DNA of 64,000 nucleotides from contig DAIUAM010000018.1 of assembly GCA_036847185.1 (NCBI GenBank), forward strand, positions 1-64,000. Reading direction: 5' to 3'. Below the pieces are notes generated by a model, which saw only the letters and a program-made list of their open reading frames with translations, was not told the DNA's origin and did not search any database. Origin of the DNA: UBA4738 sp002413305. Its GTDB lineage: Bacteria; Actinomycetota; UBA4738. This document shows, piece after piece, positions 24,651 to 32,098 of this stretch; the stretch's first letter is position 1; every line of letters starts with the position of its first letter. The position numbers were made by a program, and so were the translations under genes.

Positions 24651-25568
24651 GTGTTCGGCGGCGTGAGCAAGCGCGTGTGGCTGGCCCTCGGCATCGTCTA
24701 CGTGGTGTGGGGTTCGACCTACCTGGCCATCCGGGTGGCCGACGAGACGATCCCGCCCCTGCTGATGGCCGCCGCCCGCTTCCTCGTTGCGGGCGGGATC
24801 CTGTACGCGGTCTCCATCCGCCGGGGTGACGTCGACGCCGACCCGATCGGGCCGAAGCAGTGGCGGGCGGCAGCCCTCATCGGGGGGCTGCTACTGCTCG
24901 GAGGAAACGGCCTGGTCGTCTGGGCGGAGCGCCGCGTCGGTTCCGGCACGGCGGCCCTCATGGTCGCGGCTGCGCCGATCTGGATGGCGGTGATCGCTGC
25001 TCGCCGGAACGACGAGCGGGTCTTCTTGCGCGTGGCGATCGGCCTGGGCTTGGGCTTCGCGGGGGTCGCGCTCCTCGTCGAAGCGGGGGGTAGGCACGGC
25101 GGTTCTCCGCTCCCCGGCATGATCGCGCTGATCTTCGCCCCCATCTTCTGGGCGCTCGGGTCGGTCCCGTCCCGGCGAGCGGCTCTGCCGAAGCGCCCGT
25201 TCGTGTCGACCGCCATGGAGATGCTGTGCGGCGGCGCGATGCTGCTCGTGGGCGGGGTGGTGACCGGAGAGTTCGGCGCCCTGCACCTCTCCCGGATCTC
25301 GCTCGCCTCCATCGAGGGGCTGCTCTACCTGATCGTGTTCGGCTCGCTGGCCGGGTTCAGCGCCTACGTCTGGGTGCTCCAGAAGGCGCCGACCACGCTG
25401 GTGTCGACATACGCGTACGTGAACCCGGTGATCGCCGTCTTCCTCGGATGGCTCGTCCTGCACGAGCGACTGACTCCCATGACCCTGCTGGCAGCCGTCC
25501 TGATCGTGGGTGCGGTGGCGATGATCGTCCTGGGGCAGGCCGAACGTCGACAGGCGAGCGTCAGGTAG
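24651..25568 (+). CDS. EamA/DMT-superfamily transporter
   Basis: 305 residues, ten hydrophobic segments in two EamA repeats. GTG 24651 follows GGGAAGGAGCGGTGC; an open extension upstream is antisense to pckA and is ignored. Family signs: ALGIVYVVWGSTYLAIRVAD and PPLLMAAARFLVAGG in the first repeat, LGLGFAGVALLV, and STYAYVNPVIAVFLGWLVLHE in the second. Drug/metabolite exporters of this type (RhtA/YedA-like) often export amino acids; the substrate here is unknown. Confidence 0.85.
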   Translation: MFGGVSKRVWLALGIVYVVWGSTYLAIRVADETIPPLLMAAARFLVAGGILYAVSIRRGDVDADPIGPKQWRAAALIGGLLLLGGNGLVVWAERRVGSGTAALMVAAAPIWMAVIAARRNDERVFLRVAIGLGLGFAGVALLVEAGGRHGGSPLPGMIALIFAPIFWALGSVPSRRAALPKRPFVSTAMEMLCGGAMLLVGGVVTGEFGALHLSRISLASIEGLLYLIVFGSLAGFSAYVWVLQKAPTTLVSTYAYVNPVIAVFLGWLVLHERLTPMTLLAAVLIVGAVAMIVLGQAERRQASVR

Positions 25569-25587
25569 ATCCGATCCCGGGCGTGGG

Positions 25588-25794
25588 TCAGCGCTGCTCG
25601 ACCGCGAAGTAGAGACGAACCTGCGTCCGGTACTCCACGATCCGGTTGTCCTGCACGGTGGTGCCGGTCGAGACGACCTCCAGCCGGTTGATGCCGCGGA
25701 TGGTCTTCGCGGCCTCGCGGAGCGCCTCGCGGGCGGCCGCGCCCCATGATTCGGGGGAGACCCCCTCGAGCTCGATCGTGTTGATGACCGGCAT
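25588..25794 (-). CDS. Dodecin-family protein
   Basis: 68 residues, exact dodecin length: MPVINTIELEGVSPESWGAAA ... AAKTIRGINRLEVVST ... IVEYRTQVRLYFAVEQR. Dodecins form hollow dodecamers. Flavin-storing types have a Trp at the position that here reads Arg35 (INRLEV in place of DWFEV), so the flavin-stacking residue is absent. The C-terminal pattern YRTQVRLYFAVE is closer to the second dodecin type, reported to bind other ligands or ions. Divergent from thiL. Confidence 0.85.
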   Translation of the reverse strand: MPVINTIELEGVSPESWGAAAREALREAAKTIRGINRLEVVSTGTTVQDNRIVEYRTQVRLYFAVEQR

Positions 25795-25848
25795 GGGCGC
25801 TCGACCCCCCCTGACGTCGTGGAAGTGCGGTTCCGATACGCTCCTAGT

Positions 25849-26907
25849 ATGGCGACGGCGGTGCCGCGAGGCGAACGGGGCCGGCCGGACGGCGCGGGTA
25901 CCGGAGCGCTGGGGGAGGACCAGCTCGTCGGCCTGCTTCGCACGTTGCTGTCGGGGCCGGCGCCCGGGGTCGCCCTGGGGGCCGGCGACGACGCCGCCTT
26001 GGTGCAGATCGGCTCTCACCTGATCGTGCTGACCGCCGACATGCTGGTCGATGGGGTTCATTTCGAACGAGAGCGGGTGTCCGCGCACGACCTCGGCCAC
26101 AAGGCGCTGACCGTGAACGTGAGCGACGTGGCCGCCATGGGCGGGAGCCCCCGGTTCGCCTTGGTCTCGCTGGGGCTGCCGGACGACGTCGCGTCGAACT
26201 GGATGGTGGAGCTGTACGGGGGCCTGCGGGACGCGGCAGCCGAGTACGCGGTCGCCGTGGTCGGGGGGGACACCACGCGGGCGGACCGGGTGGTGATCTC
26301 GGTGGCGCTGACCGGGGAGGTGGCGGCCGGACGGGCCGTGACTCGGGCCGGGGCACGGCCGGGCGACCGGGTCTGCGTCACGGGTTCGCTGGGCGCGGCG
26401 GCGGGCGGCCTCTGCCTCTCCCACGCCTCCCCGGCGGAGGTGGCCTCCGCGCTGTCCGCCGAATGGGGGCGGGAGCTCCTGGCCGCCCTCGATCGCCCCG
26501 TGGCCCGGGTGGGTGAGGGGCAGACGCTCGCCGCGGCCGGCGCCACCGCGATGATGGACGTGTCGGACGGCCTGGCCCTGGACCTGTCCCGGTTGTGCCG
26601 GGAGAGCGGGGTCGGTGCCGCGGTTCGGCCGGCCGACGTCCCGGTGGCCGCGTCGCTCCACGGCCTCGAACGCCAGGCCGGGGTTCGTCCTCTGGACCTG
26701 GCGCTGGGTGGCGGCGACGACTACGAGCTGCTGGCCACGCTCCCGTCCGGCGCGGTCGACGGGGTCGCCGCGCAGCTCCGGGAGCGGTTCGGCACGCCGC
26801 TCACCGAGATCGGGGAGGTGCGACTCGAACCGGGGCTGGTCGCGGTGGAGGCGGACGGGTCGGAGCGGCCCCTGGAGCCGGCGGGCTGGGACCCCTTCGG
26901 TGGCTGA
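25849..26907 (+). CDS. thiL: Thiamine-monophosphate kinase
   Basis: Phosphorylates thiamine phosphate to the active cofactor thiamine diphosphate. 352 residues, PurM/ThiL fold: LGAGDDAALVQIG (metal/ATP), VDGVHFERERVSAHDLGHKALTVNVSDVAAMGGSP (ThiL hallmark), VVGGDTTRADRVVIS and ALGGGDDYELLATL. ATG 25849 has no Shine-Dalgarno; a -10 TACGCT (25837-25842) ends six bases before it, so it is probably translated from a leaderless mRNA. No TPP riboswitch is seen in the 54-base gap. Its last 8 bases overlap thiD. Confidence 0.93.
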   Translation: MATAVPRGERGRPDGAGTGALGEDQLVGLLRTLLSGPAPGVALGAGDDAALVQIGSHLIVLTADMLVDGVHFERERVSAHDLGHKALTVNVSDVAAMGGSPRFALVSLGLPDDVASNWMVELYGGLRDAAAEYAVAVVGGDTTRADRVVISVALTGEVAAGRAVTRAGARPGDRVCVTGSLGAAAGGLCLSHASPAEVASALSAEWGRELLAALDRPVARVGEGQTLAAAGATAMMDVSDGLALDLSRLCRESGVGAAVRPADVPVAASLHGLERQAGVRPLDLALGGGDDYELLATLPSGAVDGVAAQLRERFGTPLTEIGEVRLEPGLVAVEADGSERPLEPAGWDPFGG

Positions 26908-27712
26908 GGCGGGCCACGTACCGCGGGCCCTGACCATCGCGGGTTCGGACTCCGGCGGGGGGGCGGGCATCCAGGCCGATCTCAAGACCTTCGCCGTGCT
27001 GGGGTGCTGGGGGATGAGCGCGGTGACCTCGGTCACCGTCCAGAACACCCAGGGCGTGTCCGGCGTGGCCGACGTTCCACCTGAGATCGTGGCCGCCCAG
27101 ATCCGCTCGGTCGCCTCCGACATCGGGGTCGACGCGGCGAAGACCGGCATGCTCTCCTCCGCCGGGATCGTCGAGGCGGTCGCCGGCGTGATCGAGGAGG
27201 CGGGGATCGCGAACCTGGTGGCCGACCCGGTGTTCGTGTCCAAGCACGGCCACCCGCTGCTCCGGCCCGACGCGGTGGACGCGCTGCGCCGGCGGATCCT
27301 GCCGCTCGCCACGATCGTCACCCCGAATCTCCCCGAGGCCGGCGGCCTGGCTGGCTTCGACGTGCGGACTCGCGACGACATGCGGCGTGCCGCGGAAGCG
27401 ATCCTTGCCCTGGGGCCGCGGTCGGTCCTGGTGAAGGGCGGTCACCTGGCCGCAGATGACGGCCGCGCCGACGACCTGTTCGCCCGGCCGGGTGGTGAGG
27501 AGTGGCTGGAGGGGGAACGCCTGGCCACGACGAGCACCCACGGCACGGGGTGCGTGCTGTCGGCCGCCGTGGCGGCATACCTGGCGAAGGGGAAGGAACT
27601 CGGGGAGGCGGTCCGGCTGGGGAAGGGGTTCGTGACCGAAGCGATCCGCCACGCCCTGGAGATCGGGCGGGGGATCGGACCGGTCAACCCGGGGTGGAAG
27701 CTCCTCGAGTAG
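26900..27712 (+). CDS. thiD: Hydroxymethylpyrimidine/phosphomethylpyrimidine kinase
   Basis: Phosphorylates HMP and HMP-P to the diphosphate used by ThiE. GTG 26900 overlaps the end of thiL by 8 bases; 270 residues. Ribokinase-like fold with LTIAGSDSGGGAGIQADLKTF, TSVTVQNTQGV, the KTGMLSS loop, DPVFVSKHGHPLL, TPNLPEAGGL, and the catalytic STHGTGCVLSAA. Convergent with rpmB, whose last codons overlap its end by 29 bases. The thiL-thiD pair is a common actinobacterial arrangement. Confidence 0.93.
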   Translation: MAEAGHVPRALTIAGSDSGGGAGIQADLKTFAVLGCWGMSAVTSVTVQNTQGVSGVADVPPEIVAAQIRSVASDIGVDAAKTGMLSSAGIVEAVAGVIEEAGIANLVADPVFVSKHGHPLLRPDAVDALRRRILPLATIVTPNLPEAGGLAGFDVRTRDDMRRAAEAILALGPRSVLVKGGHLAADDGRADDLFARPGGEEWLEGERLATTSTHGTGCVLSAAVAAYLAKGKELGEAVRLGKGFVTEAIRHALEIGRGIGPVNPGWKLLE

Positions 27713-27905
27713 AGACGGTGGCCCGAACGACCTTCCCGGCCTTCATGCATTTCGTGCACACGTGCAGGCGGCGGGGAGCACCATCGACCAATGCCCGCAC
27801 GCGCTGGATATTGGGGTCCCAGCGCCGGGGCGACCGCTTGTGGGAATGGGACACCTTCATGCCGAAGCCGGGGGTCTTCCCGCACACGTCGCAGACGGCT
27901 GCCAT
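27684..27905 (-). CDS. rpmB: 50S ribosomal protein L28 (zinc-ribbon form)
   Basis: 73 residues: MAAVCDVCGKTPGFGMKVSHSHK at the start, RRWDPNIQRV in the middle and a C-terminal LHVCTKCMKAGKVVR. It keeps both CxxC pairs (Cys5/Cys8 and Cys50/Cys53), so it is the zinc-binding C+ paralog. Start ATG 27905; no Shine-Dalgarno, and a -10 TACCAT nine bases upstream on the minus strand suggests leaderless or near-leaderless translation. It overlaps thiD tail to tail. Confidence 0.93.
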   Translation of the reverse strand: MAAVCDVCGKTPGFGMKVSHSHKRSPRRWDPNIQRVRALVDGAPRRLHVCTKCMKAGKVVRATVSTRGASTPG

Positions 27906-27940
27906 CGCCGGACGATGGTACCAGGGGGGCTCGGACGCGC

Positions 27941-29728
27941 CTATGACGATGGCGCCTCGGGACCCGCCCCGGCCTGCTGGGCACCCGCCCGGATCCGCGC
28001 CCGCCGACGGCGGCGGCGAAGCTCGAACGCCCCACCGGCCAGGGCCAGGACGGCGACCGCGACGAGCACGACCAAAGGGCCCCGGCCCCCTCCGGAGACC
28101 GGGGCCGCGGCCACCGGGATAGAGGAGGGGCTCTGCGGGAGAACCGGGGAGGGGCTCGGCGAGGGCGCCGGTGAAGGGCCGCCGGTCACGATGACCGTTG
28201 CCGGCGCCCGGGCCCGGACGATGTCGATGCCGTTCGTCACCACCGCTTCCAGCGGGTAGGTGCCCGACGGGAGGTAGTCGGGCACCCTTCCTGTGAGCTC
28301 GACCCGGCCCGGGTACTCGGTCCGTCCGGGACCCACCGGGACGTCGCCGGTCGAGGTGGGGAAGACCAACCGGGCCACCGAGAGCTGCGGGAGGGTGAGC
28401 GTGGCCTTCAGCTCGTTGCCCGCGCGGGCGTGCTTCGGTCCATCGAGTGTGCCCGCCGAGATGTAGGTGGGCGGGGCGGGTCCCCCTCGAACCGTCAGGC
28501 GCGAGCCGCCGCTGATCGTCCATGGACCGGTCGAAGGCCCGCCGCCCGAGACGCTCACCGGCCCCGTCCCGGCGATCTGCACCGTCTTCAGGCCCAGGGC
28601 GATCCCCACCCGGATCGTCGCCGGCTCGGCCGAGGACACGGGACGCAGGCCGCCGTAGTAGGCAGCCAGGATGTCGGAGTACGAGAGGCCCCGCTGGGCC
28701 TTGCCGTACGCCCCCCATTGGACCATCCCGACCCCGTGGCCCCACCCTCGTCCCTCGATCACGGCCGCGCCGCCAGCGGTCGAGAGCGAGAACCACACCG
28801 ATGGGACCGTCTGGGGGAGCGAGGTGCCGTTGTCGCGGTTCAGGCCCGGGTAGACGTTCGGCGCCAGGCACGGCCCCCACGAGTCCAGGTCGCTCCGGAA
28901 CTCGGACACGCTCACCGTGCGGCTGGCCCCCGGGCCGCTCACAACGACGTTCGATCCAGACCGGCGGACCAGCGACACGGAGCCCGAGCCCCAGTCGCCG
29001 GCCGCCCGCAGGAACCGGCCGACGTCGGTCAGCGGGATCACCGAACGCCAGTGGGAGACGGACGAGGCGCCGTCGTCGTGCTCGGTGACGGGCCGAAGGT
29101 ACGGGACGGGAGCGGCGCCGAACACCTGGTCGTTCCCCAGGGTGTGGCCGTTCGACGTGGAGAAGTACAGGGTGTCGGCCGGCCGGCCTCCGTACTGAAG
29201 GGCCTGTCCGGCGGTCTGGTGGACGGCGGTCCGCCACCGGTTGCCGTACGGGCCGTCGGCGACTCCGAGGCCCAGGTAGACCTGGCAGGCGTCGGTGGCG
29301 CACAACTGGTAGCCGAGGCGGGTCCCGGTCGCGTCGGGGGAGCCGACCCGGGACAACGCATAGGTTCGAGCCGCCACGGCCTGGGCCTTCAGCGCCTCCA
29401 TCGGCCACGACCGCGGCATCTCCCCGATGCCTTGCAGGTAGTCCTCGAACGGAAGCGAGCCGACGACGAACAGCGACGCGTCGGTGTCCTTGCTCACCTC
29501 GATCGTGCCGGTGAACCGGGCGTGCAGCAGGGGCTGGAACTTCCGGACGCAGCTCGAATGCGTCGCCGGATAGATCCCGTGGACCAGGATGCTCCCGTCA
29601 GGCCCCGCCGTGAACGTCACGCGGGGCAGGGAGGAAGCCGCCGCGGGCCTGCCCGGGACCGGTATGAGCGCGAGCCCTGCGAGCGTGACCATGGCAAGGG
29701 ACACCAGGATGCGACGCGGGATCCGCAT
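27941..29728 (-). CDS. SpoIID/LytB-domain exported wall protein
   Basis: 595 residues with an N-terminal signal peptide (VSLAMVTLAGLALIPV, cleavage near AAAS), a SpoIID/LytB domain and a C-terminal membrane anchor (GPLVVLVAVAVLALAGGAF) followed by Arg-rich stop-transfer. The SpoIID domain holds GSLPFEDYLQGIGEMPRSWP with the catalytic-type Glu-Met-Pro, AVAARTYAL and the end signature GRGWGHGVGMVQWGAYG. A Pro/Ser-rich linker precedes the anchor. SpoIID proteins are lytic transglycosylases of sporulation; in non-sporulating actinobacteria such genes have an unknown wall role. The -10 TAGCGT (29740-29735) ends six bases before the ATG. Confidence 0.88.
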   Translation of the reverse strand: MRIPRRILVSLAMVTLAGLALIPVPGRPAAASSLPRVTFTAGPDGSILVHGIYPATHSSCVRKFQPLLHARFTGTIEVSKDTDASLFVVGSLPFEDYLQGIGEMPRSWPMEALKAQAVAARTYALSRVGSPDATGTRLGYQLCATDACQVYLGLGVADGPYGNRWRTAVHQTAGQALQYGGRPADTLYFSTSNGHTLGNDQVFGAAPVPYLRPVTEHDDGASSVSHWRSVIPLTDVGRFLRAAGDWGSGSVSLVRRSGSNVVVSGPGASRTVSVSEFRSDLDSWGPCLAPNVYPGLNRDNGTSLPQTVPSVWFSLSTAGGAAVIEGRGWGHGVGMVQWGAYGKAQRGLSYSDILAAYYGGLRPVSSAEPATIRVGIALGLKTVQIAGTGPVSVSGGGPSTGPWTISGGSRLTVRGGPAPPTYISAGTLDGPKHARAGNELKATLTLPQLSVARLVFPTSTGDVPVGPGRTEYPGRVELTGRVPDYLPSGTYPLEAVVTNGIDIVRARAPATVIVTGGPSPAPSPSPSPVLPQSPSSIPVAAAPVSGGGRGPLVVLVAVAVLALAGGAFELRRRRRRARIRAGAQQAGAGPEAPSS

Positions 29729-29734
29729 ACGCCA

Positions 29735-29762
29735 ACGCTAGCAGCGCCCACCGGTTGCACAA
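29735..29762 (-). promoter_or_regulatory. Putative promoter of the SpoIID-domain gene (leaderless geometry)
   Basis: Minus strand: weak -35 TTGTGC (29762-29757), 16-base spacer, -10 TAGCGT (29740-29735), then six bases to the ATG at 29728. There is no Shine-Dalgarno sequence. Confidence 0.45.
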
Positions 29763-29816
29763 GACCCACCCCGCCGGTCGGTGCCCTGGGGCCGAGGGTC
29801 CTCCCAGGGCCGCCGG

Positions 29817-30359
29817 TCAGCCGGGTACCAGACGGTGGAGTTCGGCGTCCAGGGCTCCCGTCGGGATGGGGCCCCCCCAGGCTTTGACCCGGGTCCCCCG
29901 GGCGTCGAACAGGACCGTCACAGGCTGTCCGATGAAGCCCAGACCGTTCCGGATCGCGCCGCCCGGGTCGAACACGCTCGGGTAGGGGATGTGGAAGGAG
30001 GTGACGAAGGCGCGGGCCGGGGCGAGTTGGTCCACGATGTCGACGCCGACGAACTGGACCTTGCCGGCGAAGCGGGCGGCGCTCTGGGCCAGGTGGGGAA
30101 CTTCGAGCCGGCACGGCCCGCACCAGCTCGCCCACACGTTTACCACCACGGGACGGCCGTGGAGCTGCGTGAGCAATTGCTGGAACGTCGCGTAGTCGAA
30201 GGTGGGCAGCGCGGTGGGACTGGAGGGCAGGAGGGCGGAGGTCGGACCGGCCGACGGGGTACCGGACGTGCCAGAGCCCGTACAGGCCGAAAGCAGCAGC
30301 GCCGATACCAGGGCCAGCATCTTCGCCGCCATCCGCATGAGCCGATCCCGTGTGGTCAC
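29817..30359 (-). CDS. TlpA/ResA-like thioredoxin-fold lipoprotein
   Basis: 180 residues. Signal peptide with lipobox LLLSAC (Cys at about 26), so anchored outside the membrane, then a Ser/Pro/Thr linker and a thioredoxin fold with the redox pair WCGPC in VVVNVWASWCGPCRLEVPHL, plus VGVDIVDQ and the cis-proline region IGQPVTVLFD. Acts as an extracytoplasmic thiol-disulfide reductase, for example in cytochrome c maturation. The start is uncertain: GTG 30359 lies inside AGGAGGTGA; ATG 30338 is the alternative. Divergent from the fakA-like gene. Confidence 0.85.
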   Translation of the reverse strand: MTTRDRLMRMAAKMLALVSALLLSACTGSGTSGTPSAGPTSALLPSSPTALPTFDYATFQQLLTQLHGRPVVVNVWASWCGPCRLEVPHLAQSAARFAGKVQFVGVDIVDQLAPARAFVTSFHIPYPSVFDPGGAIRNGLGFIGQPVTVLFDARGTRVKAWGGPIPTGALDAELHRLVPG

Positions 30360-30466
30360 CTCCTCGCCATTGTCGGAGATGTTCGGCGACTTCGGGTGCC
30401 CAGTGGCAGCACGTTCGGGGTTATCGTCCGCTCCGGCCTGCGCTCCCGGGGACCATCCGACCCCGA

Positions 30467-30475
30467 TGCTATAAT
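30467..30475 (+). promoter_or_regulatory. Extended -10 promoter of the fakA-recG operon
   Basis: TGC-TATAAT: a perfect -10 (30470-30475) with the TGn extension, and no recognisable -35, in a GC-rich region. Expected start of transcription about 30482, giving a leader of roughly 24 bases. It probably drives the run fakA-like, recG, rsmD and coaD. Confidence 0.65.
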
Positions 30476-30505
30476 CCCGAAAATGCCCTCTGACCTTGGG
30501 TTTTG

Positions 30506-32098
30506 ATGGCGGACCGGTTCGACGCCGACCTCTTCCGGTCGGCCATGGAGCTGTATGCGGAGCTCCTCGCGGATCACCGCGAGGAGCTCGATTCTCTGAA
30601 CGTCTACCCCGTCCCGGACGGCGACACGGGCACGAACATGCTTCTCACCCAGCAGGCGGTGGAGTCCGCTCTGGCCGCCGACGGTCGGCCAGAGACCACG
30701 TGGGAGGTGACGGCGAGCGCCTCGCTGATGGGCGCCCGGGGGAACTCGGGGGTCATCCTGTCCCAGGTCCTGCGAGGGTTGTGCGACGTGCTTCGGATCG
30801 TCCCGGACGGCGCGACGGGAGACGACCTGGCCCGAGCTCTGCGCCACGCCTCCGACGAAGCGTATCGAGCGGTGGCCGAACCTGCGGAAGGGACCGTCCT
30901 GACCGTGCTTCGAGACGGGGCGGCCGCTGCCGAGGAAGGAATCGGGCGGGTCGCCGACGTGCTGGCCCGCGCGCTTGAGGCCGCCCGCCACTCGCTGGCC
31001 CAGACGAGGGAGACCCTGCCGGAGCTCCGCCAGGCCGGCGTGGTGGATGCGGGCGGCAAGGGGATCGTGCTGCTGTTGGACGCGCTGCTGGCGGCGGTTC
31101 GGGGTGAGCGACCGAACGAACCGGTCGGCCCGCTCGGACCAGTGGGCGCGCCAGAGGCCGCCCCGCAGGCCCCGTTGGACTTCCCGTTCGAGGTGCAGTA
31201 CCTCCTGCACGCCGAAGAAGATGCGGTCCCGGAGCTCCGCCGCGCGCTGGCCGAGCTGGGCGACTCCCTGGTTCTGGTCGGCGGGGGCGGAGCGTACCGC
31301 GTGCACGTCCATACGGATAGGCCGGACGACGTTCTGGCGGTGGCGCAGCGTACCGGCGGGGCCCACGACGTGTCGGTCGTCCACCTCGAGGGCCGGGCGG
31401 CCGAGTGCGCCGCCGGGCCGGCCCGGGCGGTCCAAGTGGCCGAACAGGCCAGCGGGCTGGTCGCGGTGGCCGAAGGATCAGGTCTGATTCGGGCGTTCCG
31501 TTCGCTCGGAGCGGTCGTCGTGGCCGGGGGGCCGGGCAACAACCCTTCGGTCGGGGCGCTCGTCGAGGCCGTGGAGCGGGCTCCCGGGGCGTCGGTCCTG
31601 ATGCTCCCGAACCACCCGAACGTGATCCCGGCGGCCGAGCGCGCTGCGGGCGAGGCCTCGAAGGAGGTCCACGTGGTCCCGGCGGGTTCGATCGTGGCGG
31701 GGATCGCCGCGGCGACCGCGTTCGATCCGCTGGCCGGCCTGGAGGCGAACGCCGGATCGAGCGACGAGGCCGCCCGCTCGGTGCGGAGTGGGGAGCTGGT
31801 CCCTGCCGTGCGGGACGCCGACACGCCGGCCGGTCCGGTGCGCAGAGGTGGGTGGCTGGCCATGGCCGATGGACGGGCGGTCGCGGCGGGCCTTCCGGTG
31901 GCCGATTCGGCGGTCACGTTGCTCCGGAGCCTGGTCGGCGAAGGCGCCGAGCTGGTTACCCTGGTCGTGGGGGCCGACGCTTCGGAGGAGGACGCCACGG
32001 CCGTCCGGCGGGCCTTGATGGAAGCGTTCCCCGACCTTGAGCTGGAAGTGTTGGACGGTGGCCAGCCCCGCTACCCGTTCCTGATCGGGGTGGAGTGA
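30506..32098 (+). CDS. fakA: DAK2-domain protein, fatty acid kinase ATP-binding subunit-like
   Basis: 530 residues from ATG 30506 (a TTG one codon earlier is possible). N-terminal DAK2 kinase domain with LNVYPVPDGDTGTNMLLT, SLMGARGNSGVILSQ and AGVVDAGGKGIVLLLDA, followed by a middle domain and a C-terminal DegV-like region (GNNPSVGALVEAVE, MLPNHPNVIPAAERA), as in YloV/FakA. FakA phosphorylates acyl groups held by a FakB (DegV) partner; no fakB is in the window. Its stop overlaps the recG GTG, a pairing common in Gram-positive bacteria. Confidence 0.87.
   Translation: MADRFDADLFRSAMELYAELLADHREELDSLNVYPVPDGDTGTNMLLTQQAVESALAADGRPETTWEVTASASLMGARGNSGVILSQVLRGLCDVLRIVPDGATGDDLARALRHASDEAYRAVAEPAEGTVLTVLRDGAAAAEEGIGRVADVLARALEAARHSLAQTRETLPELRQAGVVDAGGKGIVLLLDALLAAVRGERPNEPVGPLGPVGAPEAAPQAPLDFPFEVQYLLHAEEDAVPELRRALAELGDSLVLVGGGGAYRVHVHTDRPDDVLAVAQRTGGAHDVSVVHLEGRAAECAAGPARAVQVAEQASGLVAVAEGSGLIRAFRSLGAVVVAGGPGNNPSVGALVEAVERAPGASVLMLPNHPNVIPAAERAAGEASKEVHVVPAGSIVAGIAAATAFDPLAGLEANAGSSDEAARSVRSGELVPAVRDADTPAGPVRRGGWLAMADGRAVAAGLPVADSAVTLLRSLVGEGAELVTLVVGADASEEDATAVRRALMEAFPDLELEVLDGGQPRYPFLIGVE

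Noticed and set aside
25795..25848. TPP riboswitch before thiL
   Set aside because: The gap is only 54 bases and lacks the CTGAGA core; a -10 box sits right before the ATG.
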